Below, piece after piece: positions 54,914 to 63,949 of a stretch of 64,000 nucleotides of DNA. A model generated the notes under the pieces. It searched no databases and was not told where the DNA came from. It saw only the letters and a program-made list of their open reading frames with translations. Position 1 is the stretch's first letter. Every line of letters begins with the position of its first letter. The position numbers and the translations under genes were made by a program. The stretch is from Silicimonas sp. (lineage in GTDB: Bacteria; Pseudomonadota; Alphaproteobacteria; Rhodobacterales; Rhodobacteraceae), in NCBI GenBank assembly GCA_022819605.1, contig JAJEGW010000192.1, positions 1 to 64,000 on the forward strand. The letters run 5' to 3'.

Positions 54914-56437
54914 TCACTTGTCTTTCTCGGCGTCGTTTCCGGCGGCCTCGTCGAAGGAAACGCCCATCTGGTCGCCGACCTTTTTCAGAAGCGGCAATTG
55001 AACCGCCATTTCCATGATGGCGTCCATTGCCGAGGCCACGGGGGTTCGCGAAGCGCCTTCGCCGCCCTGGCTGCCGAGGCCTGTCACGTGATTGACGTTG
55101 ATGGAATTGATTTTCTCAGCGGGTTTGACCATTTCGCCAACGATCTTGGGCATTGCTTCGAGCCGAGCTTTTTCGAGTTCCATGGCCACGAGCGCGTCGG
55201 TGCGGGCGTTCTCCGCCTCTATCCGTGCGCGATTTGCCTCCGCCTCGGCAAGCTTGACGGCCTTCTCGGCCTCAGCCGCCTCGCGTCGGGCGGCTGCCTT
55301 GTCCTTGGCAGTGGCTTTGTCGCTCTCGGCCTCGATTGCCGCCCTTGACGCGGCGGTCGTGGCCTCTGCCTCGGCGGCAACGCGTGCAAGTTCCGCACGG
55401 CGTTCTGCATCTGCCAAGGCCCGGACGGTTTCCACGGCCTCAGCGGCTTTCACGGCCTCGGCCCGGGCGGTGTCCGCTTCCATCTGTGCGCGGCTTTCTT
55501 CCTGGCTCTTGGCAGCTATCGCGATCTGCCGGTCTTGCTCGGCGATGGTCAGCGCCTGTTCGCGCTCCACCTCCGCAGCCTGAATGCTGCGCTCCATCTC
55601 GATCTTGGCCTCGGTTGCCTCCCGTTCGCTGTCGGCCTTGCGCCTGGCGACCTCGGCAATCTGGGCGGCAGCAAGCGTTTCTATCTCCTGCTGCTGGGCG
55701 ATTTCGGCCCTGCGTTCCTCGAGATCGATCTCCAGGCGCTTGCGCGATGCCTCCATGGCCGCGCGACGCACGGACACCTCGCTGTCCGCATCGATTTCCG
55801 CCCGCTCCTTCTTCGACTTGGCAATCACTTCCGCCAGCTTGCGCATGCCAACCGCGTTGAAGGCATTGTTTTCGTCGAGCGCCGAGAACGGCGTCTGGTC
55901 AAGCCCGGTCAGCGAAACGCTGTCGAGTTGAAGGCCGTAGCGCGAGAGCGTGTCTTTCAGCATGTCACGCACGTCTGCCACGAACTGCGCGCGATTCTCG
56001 TGCAGATCATCCATCGTCATGCGCGCTGCCACAGACCGCAGCGCATCGACCAGCATCCCGTCGATCAGGTTGCGCAGCTCGTCGCGCTGGAACGTCCGTT
56101 GCCCGAGCGTCTGTGCCGCCCGCGTGATCGCCTCTGCATCCGGCATGACCGAGACGTAGAATTCCGCACCCACATCCACGCGGAGCCGGTCCTGGGTGAT
56201 GAGCGAGGACTCCCCGCGCCGATCCACGTCCAGCCGGAGCGTCTGCATGTTCACCGGACTGATTTCGTGGAAATAGGGGATCGCCAGCACCCCGCCGTCG
56301 ATCACCACGCGTCGGCCGCCGATGCCGGTGCGCAAGAGCGAGACCTCGTTCGTGGCACGCTTGTACCACCACGCCGCCAGTGCGATGACGACCGCAAGAA
56401 CGACGACTACGAGAATGATCCAGCCTTCCGTGCCCAT
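54914..56437 (-). CDS. Flotillin-like SPFH-domain membrane protein
   Basis: 507 residues. An N-terminal membrane helix (IILVVVVLAVVIALAAWWY) is followed by the SPFH/band-7 domain (DVGAEFYVSVMPDAEAIT, YGLQLDSVSLTGLDQ) and a very long coiled coil rich in Ala, Glu and Lys/Arg (about 210-430), and a flexible end. It resembles YuaG/FloT flotillins that organise membrane microdomains. It ends the minus-strand row behind the SDR gene, but a separate transcription unit is possible. Confidence 0.87.
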   Translation of the reverse strand: MGTEGWIILVVVVLAVVIALAAWWYKRATNEVSLLRTGIGGRRVVIDGGVLAIPYFHEISPVNMQTLRLDVDRRGESSLITQDRLRVDVGAEFYVSVMPDAEAITRAAQTLGQRTFQRDELRNLIDGMLVDALRSVAARMTMDDLHENRAQFVADVRDMLKDTLSRYGLQLDSVSLTGLDQTPFSALDENNAFNAVGMRKLAEVIAKSKKERAEIDADSEVSVRRAAMEASRKRLEIDLEERRAEIAQQQEIETLAAAQIAEVARRKADSEREATEAKIEMERSIQAAEVEREQALTIAEQDRQIAIAAKSQEESRAQMEADTARAEAVKAAEAVETVRALADAERRAELARVAAEAEATTAASRAAIEAESDKATAKDKAAARREAAEAEKAVKLAEAEANRARIEAENARTDALVAMELEKARLEAMPKIVGEMVKPAEKINSINVNHVTGLGSQGGEGASRTPVASAMDAIMEMAVQLPLLKKVGDQMGVSFDEAAGNDAEKDK

Positions 56438-56450
56438 CTTCCCTTCTCCT

Positions 56451-57239
56451 CTATAGACCGTGCATGCCGCACAGGATGTTGGACGACATGCCCCCGTCTG
56501 CGGGGATGTTCGTGCCCCTGATCCAGGTCGTCATGTCCGACAGCAGGAACATGATGACCGGGGCGATGTCTTCAGTTGTGCCGGGCCGATCCATGACCTT
56601 GCGATCCTCTTCGGCCCGCGCCCCAAGCGTCTGCAGAAAGTCCCCCAGGATCGGGGTGTCCACCGGTCCGGGGCTGACCGTGTTCATGCGGATGCCCCGG
56701 TCGCGCCAGGTCCAGCGGTTCCGCATCGTCCAGACGACCAGTGCTTCCTTGGAAAAGAAGTAGCTGCGCCCGCCCTCGTTCGACACCTGCCAGCGCTCGA
56801 TGAACTCGTCCACGTTGTGAAAGTCCAGCGTGTCGGACGCCCTGATCGCATCGACCGCTTGCGGCCACCCGAACCCGGCCAGCGAGGCGACATTCACGAT
56901 GCTGGCGCCATCGTTGAGTTTCGGGATCAGCCCGAAAGTCAGGTGCTTCAGCCCGATCAGGTTCACCTTCAGGAGCAATCCTGCATCTTTCGTTGGCGGG
57001 AGGCCTGCGTTGTTCACCAGGCCATCGATCCCGTCAGGCAGCACGTTCACCAGCGCGTCGATCGTTGCCTTGTCCGACAGGTCAGCCCGATAGAATTCCT
57101 CCACGTGGTCGAAGTTCTTGTTGAGGTCCACGCCCAGAACTTCCGCCCCTTGCTCGGTCAGGATGCGCGCGGTTTCCCAGCCAATGCCTGACGACGAGCC
57201 GGTTACGACAATGCGCTTGCCTTTGACGAGGTCCCTCAT
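56451..57239 (-). CDS. Coniferyl-alcohol dehydrogenase-like SDR
   Basis: 262 residues. The NAD loop is TGSSSGIGWETARIL; VDLNKN gives the acidic NAD-specificity site; the catalytic Tyr/Lys are in SYFFSKEALVVW. Layout of IDGLVNNAGLPPTKDAG, LLKVNLIGLKHLTF and NIPADGGMSSN matches the coniferyl alcohol dehydrogenase (CalA) type, which oxidises coniferyl alcohol to the aldehyde. The aldehyde dehydrogenase gene ends 4 bp upstream, so the pair should oxidise an aromatic allylic alcohol through the aldehyde to the acid, presumably after import by the adjacent ABC system. Confidence 0.8.
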   Translation of the reverse strand: MRDLVKGKRIVVTGSSSGIGWETARILTEQGAEVLGVDLNKNFDHVEEFYRADLSDKATIDALVNVLPDGIDGLVNNAGLPPTKDAGLLLKVNLIGLKHLTFGLIPKLNDGASIVNVASLAGFGWPQAVDAIRASDTLDFHNVDEFIERWQVSNEGGRSYFFSKEALVVWTMRNRWTWRDRGIRMNTVSPGPVDTPILGDFLQTLGARAEEDRKVMDRPGTTEDIAPVIMFLLSDMTTWIRGTNIPADGGMSSNILCGMHGL

Positions 57240-57242
57240 TGC

Positions 57243-58718
57243 CTAAAACGCCGGCGGGTACGGCCGGCCCCCTTTGTCGATCGTGATCCAGCGGGTTTCC
57301 GAGAACGTTTCCATCGCCCATCTGCCCCCGTGGCGGCCAACACCGCTGGCCTTGGTCCCGCCAAAAGGTGCGTGGCATTCATCGTTGATGGACGAACAGT
57401 TGACATGCGCCATGCCGGTTTCCAGCTGTCGTGCGATTGCCATGGCCCGATCTTCGTTCCGCGAGATGATACCGGCCGACAACCCGTATTCCGTGTCGTT
57501 TGACATGGCGATCGCCTCCGCGTCCGTGCGGAATGGCACGACGACGGCAAGCGGTCCGAAGGTTTCCTCGTTCCAGACGTCCATTTGCGGCGTCACGTCC
57601 GTCAGGATCGTTGGATCCACGAAGCGCCCGTTCACCGTGCCGCCCAGCGCCACTTGCGCGCCCTTCGCGACGGCGTCGTCGATCTGCGCGGCAACGCGGG
57701 CGACTTGGCGGTCGTTTATCAGCGGTCCGATCGTGACGGACTTGTCGGCCACGTTGCCGGTCTTCAGCTTGCCGCTGCGGGCGATGAATTTCTGCAGGAA
57801 TTCGGCATAGACGCCTTCCTGGACGAGCACCTTTTCGACGCTCATGCAAATCTGGCCCTGGTGCATGAACGATCCAAAACTCGCCGATGAGGTTGCCCGC
57901 TCCATGTCCGCGTCTTCGAGCACGATCAGGCTGTCCTTGCCGCCAAGCTCGATGCAGCATTTCTTGAGGTGCGCCCCGCACTTGGCCGCGATCATGCGGC
58001 CGACGGCAGTGGAGCCGGTGAAGGAAATTCCTTTCACCGCCGGGTTGTCGATCAGTTCGTCCCCCACCGCAGGCGTGCTGTCGCGGGACGCGGTGATGAC
58101 GTTGAAGACGCCCGGCGGCACGCCAGCTTCTTCCAGCACCTCGGCAAAGATCAGGCCGCCTGCGTAGGGGGTCTCCTCGGACGGTTTCAGAACGATGGTG
58201 TTGCCTGCGCCAAGCGCAAAGGCAATCCCGCGCGACGTCAGGATACCCGGCACGTTCCACGGGCTGATCACGCCGATCACGCCCATGGGCACCCTCACGG
58301 CGGTGGACACCTTTCCGTGGTGAGAGGGCAATACCTCACCGATCGCCGTGTAGCAGAGCGCGGCCGCCGCACGGAAGGTTTCGGCAACGTGACCCGCTTC
58401 GAACACTCCCTTGCCGTAGTGACCGCCCCCTTCGTGCTGCACCGCCGCCACGAAGTCGGGGACACGCCCTTCCCAGGTTTCTGCGATTTTCGTCAGCAGG
58501 TGCGCACGGTCCTGAAACGGCCGGTTCGACCAATCGTGAAAGGCTGCCTGAGCGGCTTCGATCGCGGCGCGGACCTCCGCCGCGCCAGCGTCGGGCACGC
58601 GCGCCCAGACGCTTCCGTCGGAGGGGTTGAGGTCGTCGAAATGCCCAGCGGTCTGTTGCCACTGGCCGTTGATGTAGAGGCCCTTGATGTCTGGGGCGGC
58701 ATTTGCCTGGTCGAGCAT
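57243..58718 (-). CDS. Aldehyde dehydrogenase (aromatic-aldehyde type)
   Basis: 491 residues from ATG 58718; an in-frame start at 58733 adds five residues. NAD-dependent aldehyde dehydrogenase: ISPWNVPGILTSRG (cofactor entry), FTGSTAVGRMIA, IELGGKDSLIVL (catalytic Glu), HQGQICMSVEK (nucleophilic Cys) and PFGGTKASGVGR. It is closest in layout to vanillin/benzaldehyde-type enzymes. The start overlaps the end of the tailed LivF gene by about 1-14 bp, so the importer and this enzyme are translationally linked. Likely substrate is coniferyl aldehyde or a related aromatic aldehyde, by context. Confidence 0.83.
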   Translation of the reverse strand: MLDQANAAPDIKGLYINGQWQQTAGHFDDLNPSDGSVWARVPDAGAAEVRAAIEAAQAAFHDWSNRPFQDRAHLLTKIAETWEGRVPDFVAAVQHEGGGHYGKGVFEAGHVAETFRAAAALCYTAIGEVLPSHHGKVSTAVRVPMGVIGVISPWNVPGILTSRGIAFALGAGNTIVLKPSEETPYAGGLIFAEVLEEAGVPPGVFNVITASRDSTPAVGDELIDNPAVKGISFTGSTAVGRMIAAKCGAHLKKCCIELGGKDSLIVLEDADMERATSSASFGSFMHQGQICMSVEKVLVQEGVYAEFLQKFIARSGKLKTGNVADKSVTIGPLINDRQVARVAAQIDDAVAKGAQVALGGTVNGRFVDPTILTDVTPQMDVWNEETFGPLAVVVPFRTDAEAIAMSNDTEYGLSAGIISRNEDRAMAIARQLETGMAHVNCSSINDECHAPFGGTKASGVGRHGGRWAMETFSETRWITIDKGGRPYPPAF

Positions 58719-58719
58719 G

Positions 58720-59850
58720 TTATTCCCTTTCAAATTTGCCCGATGGGCGGCGGCGGTACACTTCCACCCGTGGGCGCCGGTATACCTCTATCACGGGCGG
58801 GCGCACGGTTTGTTGCGGGCGGGGTGCCTGTGGCCGCGCGGGCGCAGGATTCGCGGCGCGGGTTGGTCGATGCCGGGCGGCCCTTGCGGATTCTTCAATG
58901 TCTTTCATCACGACAGTCAGACGATCGTTTGCCAGCCGGTCGGCCGCGGTGCTCACGTCAGCAGGAGCTTGCCGGGGTGCGCTGGCGGATTGGTGCGCAG
59001 CCTTCGCCACCAGGTCGCTGATCGACAGCCCCGCCTGCTGATCCGCGCTGCGCTGAGGTTGCGGGCGAGCGGCAATCGCAGGTGCGGCAGGCATGGGAGA
59101 AGGTTCAGGTGCGGGGGTTGCCGACGCAGACGACCCTTGCCCGCCACCGCCGAGATATGCCTTCTGCACCGCCGGGTCGCCCGCGAGTCGAGCCGCCGTG
59201 TCCTCATGGATGATCCGCGTGTTTTCCAAGAGGTATCCTCGGTCCGCGATTGCCAGGCTCTGCTTTGCGTTTTGCTCGACAAGCAGCACTCCGATGCCGA
59301 GCGACTTTACTTGGGCGAGGTTCTGGAACAACTCCTTGCAAAGCAGAGGCGCCAGGCCGAGCGATGGTTCATCGAGCATCAGGATTTCAGGTGCCGACAT
59401 CATCGCGCGCCCGATTGCCAGCATCTGCTGTTCGCCGCCCGACATCGTTCGCGCGACTTGGCCCTGACGTTCCCGCAGCGTCGGGAAGAGTTCGAGCACG
59501 CGGTCAAGGTTTTCCCGCTCGCTGTCTCGGGCGCGGGCGGGATAGGCTCCCAGCAAGAGGTTTTCCTTCACTGACAGATCACCGAAGATCCCGCGTCCCT
59601 CCGGAACGAGAACCACGCCCTTCTCGACGATTTCATCCGGGCTCAGTCCGGTCAGCGCGTCAGGCCCCAGCCGCACTTCGCCAGAAACCTTGCCCTCGCA
59701 GATCCCGGCTATCGCGCGCAGGAGTGTCGACTTGCCCGCGCCGTTTGCGCCGAGGATCACCACTATCTCGCCCGGCGCAATCGAAAGCGACACTTCGTTC
59801 AGGGACGGGTGCTGGCCGTAGGCGGCGGAAAGGCCTTTCACCTCAAGCAT
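58720..59850 (-). CDS. livF: Branched-chain-type ABC transporter ATPase LivF with long C-terminal tail
   Basis: 376 residues from ATG 59850; ordinary LivF ends near residue 237. Core: Walker A GANGAGKST (34-42), signature MSGGEQQ (136-142), Walker B PEILMLDEPSLGLAP, all intact. Residues about 238-376 form an added Ala/Pro-rich segment with a short helical part (SISDLVAKAAHQS, DRLTVVMKDIEESARAA) and a terminal repeat EVYRRPR and EVYRRRP ending KFERE. The tail may bind the membrane, another subunit or the dehydrogenases encoded next. It overlaps the aldehyde dehydrogenase start. Energises uptake of the substrate. Confidence 0.86.
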   Translation of the reverse strand: MLEVKGLSAAYGQHPSLNEVSLSIAPGEIVVILGANGAGKSTLLRAIAGICEGKVSGEVRLGPDALTGLSPDEIVEKGVVLVPEGRGIFGDLSVKENLLLGAYPARARDSERENLDRVLELFPTLRERQGQVARTMSGGEQQMLAIGRAMMSAPEILMLDEPSLGLAPLLCKELFQNLAQVKSLGIGVLLVEQNAKQSLAIADRGYLLENTRIIHEDTAARLAGDPAVQKAYLGGGGQGSSASATPAPEPSPMPAAPAIAARPQPQRSADQQAGLSISDLVAKAAHQSASAPRQAPADVSTAADRLANDRLTVVMKDIEESARAARHRPTRAANPAPARPQAPRPQQTVRPPVIEVYRRPRVEVYRRRPSGKFERE

Positions 59851-60580
59851 CGTCGTCTCCCAGGTAGGCCCGGATGACGTCCTGGTCGCTGAGCACTTCG
59901 TCCGGGCTGCCTTCGGCAATCTTGGTGCCCGACGACATCACGACGCAGCGGTCGCAGAGCGAACGGATCGCGTCCATCACGTGTTCGACCACGACAACGG
60001 TGCGGCCCTCTTCACGCAAGGCGTGAATCAGCTCGATTCCAGTTTCCAGCTCGGTCGGGTTCAACCCCGCTAGCCACTCGTCAAGCAAGAGCACCTGCGG
60101 TTCCCCGGCGAGCGTACGGGCGAGTTCCACCCGCTTCTGGTCGATGTAGGTGAGCGACGATATCGGCGCATGGCTCATCGCGTCCATGCCCACGCGGTCG
60201 AGAAGGCCATGGGCGAAATCCTCCGCATCACGGCCCCAGCGGCGACGGTGGCCGTAGACGGCACCGGCGATCACGTTTTCCAGCACGGTCAGGCCGGGCA
60301 AGAGTCGCACCAGCTGGAATGTCCGACCCACGCCCTCGCGTGCAATTTTCTGTGCGGGCAGGTCAGAGATGTTGCGCCCACGCATCGAGATTCGGCCCTC
60401 GGTCGGCTTCAACGCGCCGGAAATCATGTTCAGGACCGTGGTCTTGCCGGAGCCGTTGGGGCCGATGACTCCCACCATCTGGTGCTCCGCCACGTCGAAG
60501 GACATGTTCGATACCGCGACCAGCCCGCCGAATCGCTTGGTCACGCCCTTCACGGACAGGACTGCACCCGACTGTCTCAT
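59843..60580 (-). CDS. livG: Branched-chain-type ABC transporter ATPase LivG
   Basis: 245 residues from ATG 60580. Walker A GPNGSGKTT (41-49) and Walker B PQVLLLDEWLAGLNP are in order; the signature region reads SLTYIDQKRVELARTLAG, a weak form of LSGGQ as is often seen in LivG. It overlaps the livF start by 8 bp and the livM stop by 4 bp. Partner ATPase of LivF. Confidence 0.88.
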   Translation of the reverse strand: MRQSGAVLSVKGVTKRFGGLVAVSNMSFDVAEHQMVGVIGPNGSGKTTVLNMISGALKPTEGRISMRGRNISDLPAQKIAREGVGRTFQLVRLLPGLTVLENVIAGAVYGHRRRWGRDAEDFAHGLLDRVGMDAMSHAPISSLTYIDQKRVELARTLAGEPQVLLLDEWLAGLNPTELETGIELIHALREEGRTVVVVEHVMDAIRSLCDRCVVMSSGTKIAEGSPDEVLSDQDVIRAYLGDDDA

Positions 60581-61509
60581 GTCTGCTCCCTGATCCGTGC
60601 GCGCAACTCTCCGATTCGCCCGACGACTCCATTGGGCAGGACATAGACGATCAGCAGGAAGCAGACGCCGAGGAACAGCGTCGACTGGTTGGGGAACTGG
60701 ACCGCGACCCATTCCCAGATGATCGTGAAGGGGATCACGCCGACCAGCGGCCCCCACAGCCTGCCGGACCCGCCCAAGAGCGCCATGATGACGACGAGGA
60801 AGCTCAATTGGGGAGAGAAGACCTGGTTCGGCTCGATGTAGCTCCACCTCGGTGCGATCAGGGCGCCGACCAGTGCTGCGAAGAAGCCGGTGGTGGTGAA
60901 CAGGATGACCTTGGCCGTCGCGGTGTTGATGCCCACGTGGCGCGCGACGGTTTCATCGCCGCCGATGATGCGAAGCGCAAAGCCGATGCGGGCTCGGCTG
61001 ACCCACCAGCCGAGCAGGTAGACCACGGCGGCGACGGCCAGCAGCATCCAGAAGATGTGGTGGTCCCGCAGGTCTGTCAGCACGTAGAGGCCGCGGCTGC
61101 CCAGGAAGTTGTTCTGCACCCAGCTGACCACGTTGCGGATCATTTCCGCCAGGCCGAGGGTGAAGATCACGAAGTAGACGCCCGACAGGCGCAGGGTGGC
61201 GAATCCGATCAGCGCTGCTAGGATCGCTCCGACAATCGGGGAAATCGCGGCCATGAGCCAGAAGGGCTGGGCATAGTCGCTCATCCCCGTGCCGACGATG
61301 TATCCACCCACGCCAAAAAACGCGCCGGTGGCGAGCGAGATGTAATGCGTCGGACCGGAAAACAGCGCCCAGGACGTGGCCAGGGCCACATACATCATCG
61401 CCGTCACGCCGATTGACAGCCAATAGCCGTTCGCTCCCAGCGGAAAAAGCGCCGCAAGCCCCACGAGAACGGCTGCGCAAAATAGCTCTGTCCAGCTCGC
61501 AGACTTCAT
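60577..61509 (-). CDS. livM: Branched-chain-type ABC transporter permease LivM
   Basis: 310 residues from ATG 61509. About nine helices, including ALATSWALFSGPTHYISLAT and the EAA-like RARIGFALRIIGGDETVARHVG loop that contacts the ATPase. ISP: importer inner-membrane channel. It overlaps livG by 4 bp and livH by 4 bp. Confidence 0.9.
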   Translation of the reverse strand: MKSASWTELFCAAVLVGLAALFPLGANGYWLSIGVTAMMYVALATSWALFSGPTHYISLATGAFFGVGGYIVGTGMSDYAQPFWLMAAISPIVGAILAALIGFATLRLSGVYFVIFTLGLAEMIRNVVSWVQNNFLGSRGLYVLTDLRDHHIFWMLLAVAAVVYLLGWWVSRARIGFALRIIGGDETVARHVGINTATAKVILFTTTGFFAALVGALIAPRWSYIEPNQVFSPQLSFLVVIMALLGGSGRLWGPLVGVIPFTIIWEWVAVQFPNQSTLFLGVCFLLIVYVLPNGVVGRIGELRARIREQT

Positions 61510-62372
61510 GCAGGGCGCCTTCCGAACAGGCCCTGCGGGCGGAAGAGGAGGATCAGGACGAAGATCAAGTAGGCGGCTGCAAGCGTAAGGCCCGGGTCTA
61601 TGAGGCTGGCGACCGCCGTTTCCACAACGCCGAGGATGACCGCGGCCACGATGGCGCCGCGGATGTCGCCGACTCCGCCCATGATCACGATGATCAGTGC
61701 CTTCATGGTGAAGACCACGCCGATAGAGGCATCGAGGGTAATGAACGTCGAAATCAGCGCTCCACCCACGGCGGTGATCGCGCCGCCGAGCGCGAATGCC
61801 ATTGCCGAAACGCGCGGGACGTTGATGCCGACCAGTCCGGACGCCTCGGTCGAAACCGAAACCGCCCGGACCGCCACGCCGGGCCGGCTCAGGTTGAGCC
61901 ACAGGTACAGGGCCGCTCCGATCAGCACGGCTATTGAGAAGGCCAGCACCCGGTTCAGCGAAGTTGTCGAACCTATTATCGAGACAGGCTCGCTGAGGTA
62001 ATTATAGGCAAAGAACCCGCCCTCAACCGAGATCATCAGGCCGATGATGATGAACGACATTCCAAAAGTGGCGAGGATGGAATCCACTTCCAGCGCACCT
62101 TGCGACTTGGCCCGGCGCACGAGTGGCGTCAGTAGAAAGCGATAGACCAGCCAGTTGCCGACGAAACTCACGGGAATCACGAGGATGACGGTCAAGAGCG
62201 GACTGACCAGCGCGGTGGTGTATAGCCAGAACGCCGCCAACGCGCCAAGCACCAGCACCTCGCCATTCGCAAGGTTCATGATCCGGGCCACGCCGTATTG
62301 CAAGTTCAGGCCCATTGCGACCAGGGCGTAGGTGCCTGACAGCAACAGGCCAGAGACCAGGATGTCGAGCAT
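61506..62372 (-). CDS. livH: Branched-chain-type ABC transporter permease LivH
   Basis: 288 residues from ATG 62372, just after a GCGGAAG site; an upstream TTG at 62387 is also in frame. About eight helices, with ALVAMGLNLQYGVARIMNLANGE-type opening (residues about 20-42) and the ATPase-contact loop SRPGVAVRAVSVSTEASGLVG. Second half of the importer channel, paired with LivM (4-bp overlap). Confidence 0.9.
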   Translation of the reverse strand: MLDILVSGLLLSGTYALVAMGLNLQYGVARIMNLANGEVLVLGALAAFWLYTTALVSPLLTVILVIPVSFVGNWLVYRFLLTPLVRRAKSQGALEVDSILATFGMSFIIIGLMISVEGGFFAYNYLSEPVSIIGSTTSLNRVLAFSIAVLIGAALYLWLNLSRPGVAVRAVSVSTEASGLVGINVPRVSAMAFALGGAITAVGGALISTFITLDASIGVVFTMKALIIVIMGGVGDIRGAIVAAVILGVVETAVASLIDPGLTLAAAYLIFVLILLFRPQGLFGRRPA

Positions 62373-62429
62373 CTTCGGCTTCCGCAAACGGTCGCCCGGC
62401 GCATCCGCGCCGAGCGACAGTGTCGGGGA

Positions 62430-63638
62430 TTACTCGGCCCAGCCGTCTTTCAGCCGCACCGGCACCGCCCCTTCGACGTTGGAGCCCTTGACGCCGCGGA
62501 ACACTCCGTCCTGCCACTGGCCCACGGACCAGAAGGTGTTCGAGAAGTTGTTCTCGAAGCTGAGCGTGCCCATCACCGTGTCAAAGCTGTTGTCCTTGAT
62601 GTACTGGGTCACCACGTCGCGGTCGAGCGTGCCCGCCCCGACAATCGCCTGTTCCAGGATCTGCAGCGCTGCATAGGTATTGGCAGATGCCCAGTAGTCC
62701 GCCACCTCTCCGGTGATTTCCATGTGGGCCGTGCGGTACTCCACGATGGCCGGGTCATCCACGTTGGTGCCGCCTGCACCAAGCACGTTGTTGATCTTGT
62801 TGCCAAAGGCGCCGCTGAAAGACGGGAAGCTGGTGGCAACCGCCGAATAGTAAACTGCCACGTCCAGGTCTTCGACAATCGCCTGTTCAGCCAGGCCGAA
62901 GCTGTCCGGCGGGTAGGACCAAGCCACGAACGCTTTCGCGCCGGAGGCCTTTGCACCCTTCATCACCGGGCTCAGGTCCGGCGTGCCAAGAGGGTAGGAC
63001 TTGTCATAGACAAGCTCAAATCCCGCTTCGCCGAAGAGTTCGCGCGCGCGGTCCGACAGTTCGATCCCGAAGGCATCGGCCACATTGACCATCGCGACCT
63101 CGTTTCCGATGGCACCCGCATCGCGCTGTTCCACCAGGATGTCTCTCACGCCCTCGACGAATGCCGTCGTCGTTCCAAGCGTGAAGAAGAGGTTCGGGTA
63201 CCGTGCCGTGAGCTCTTCCATCTTGTCGGTGATGGCCGAGACGGCGACCATCGGGTAGCCGTAACGACCGTAAATCGGCGCGGCGGCAATGTTGAACCCG
63301 GTGCCGTACGGGGCGACAACGAAATCCACCTTGTCCTGTTCCGCAAGACGCTGAGCCAGCTTGATGTGCTCTCCGGGATTGGTCTTGTCGTCGTATTCGA
63401 TCAACTCAATGGGCATTTTCTTGCCAGCGACATCGAGCCCGCCGCGTGAATTGACCTGCTCAACCCACAAACGAATGTTCGGCCATTGCGTGACGACCGC
63501 GCCGCCCGCGAGGGGACCGGTCTTGGGGGCGATGGCGCCAACCTTGATGACATCTTGGGCAAGCGCGGTGCCCGCCGTCATAAGGCCGACCGCCACCGCG
63601 CCGGCGGAAGCCAGCTTAACGAGACTTCTGTGCAACAT
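62430..63638 (-). CDS. livK: ABC transporter substrate-binding protein (branched-chain/aromatic type)
   Basis: 402 residues from ATG 63638, after a GGGAGGAAAA site. A signal peptide (KLASAGAVAVGLMTAGTALA) precedes a type I periplasmic binding protein: KVGAIAPKTGPLAGG, LIEYDDKTNPGEHIKLAQRL, and a closing region QILEQAIVGAGTLDRDVV. First gene of the liv operon, 57 bp before livH. Proteins of this class bind amino acids or aromatic acids; coupling with coniferyl-type dehydrogenases points to a phenylpropanoid. The ligand is not determined. Confidence 0.88.
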   Translation of the reverse strand: MLHRSLVKLASAGAVAVGLMTAGTALAQDVIKVGAIAPKTGPLAGGAVVTQWPNIRLWVEQVNSRGGLDVAGKKMPIELIEYDDKTNPGEHIKLAQRLAEQDKVDFVVAPYGTGFNIAAAPIYGRYGYPMVAVSAITDKMEELTARYPNLFFTLGTTTAFVEGVRDILVEQRDAGAIGNEVAMVNVADAFGIELSDRARELFGEAGFELVYDKSYPLGTPDLSPVMKGAKASGAKAFVAWSYPPDSFGLAEQAIVEDLDVAVYYSAVATSFPSFSGAFGNKINNVLGAGGTNVDDPAIVEYRTAHMEITGEVADYWASANTYAALQILEQAIVGAGTLDRDVVTQYIKDNSFDTVMGTLSFENNFSNTFWSVGQWQDGVFRGVKGSNVEGAVPVRLKDGWAE

Positions 63639-63949
63639 GTTTTCCTCCCATGCGTTGACAGTGCTTTCCGGCGGTTTCGCCGCCCGTCGAATCAAAGCCA
63701 ATTATCAACTCTGCAACCATATTGGAACTTATGCTAGCAGAAAGTCGTGGGCCCTATCGCCCGCCGACCCTGATGGCCGTCGTGGGTTTCATGCCTTGCC
63801 AGTCGCGCAGAAACCCGCATTGGAGGTGGAGCGATCACGAAGGCAAGCGACCGGCGCGATGGACCTGCTTGGCGCATCCGCGGCAACGGCCAAATTCGCA
63901 CGATCGCGCGGATCTGTCCAAGACTTGAATGACGCAGGACGGAAACGTC
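63639..63949. other. Upstream region of the liv operon
   Basis: 311 bp that should hold the operon promoter. No gene is supported; a plus-strand frame at 63722-63928 lacks family features. AT-rich patch near 63700-63740 is a likely promoter area. Confidence 0.45.
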
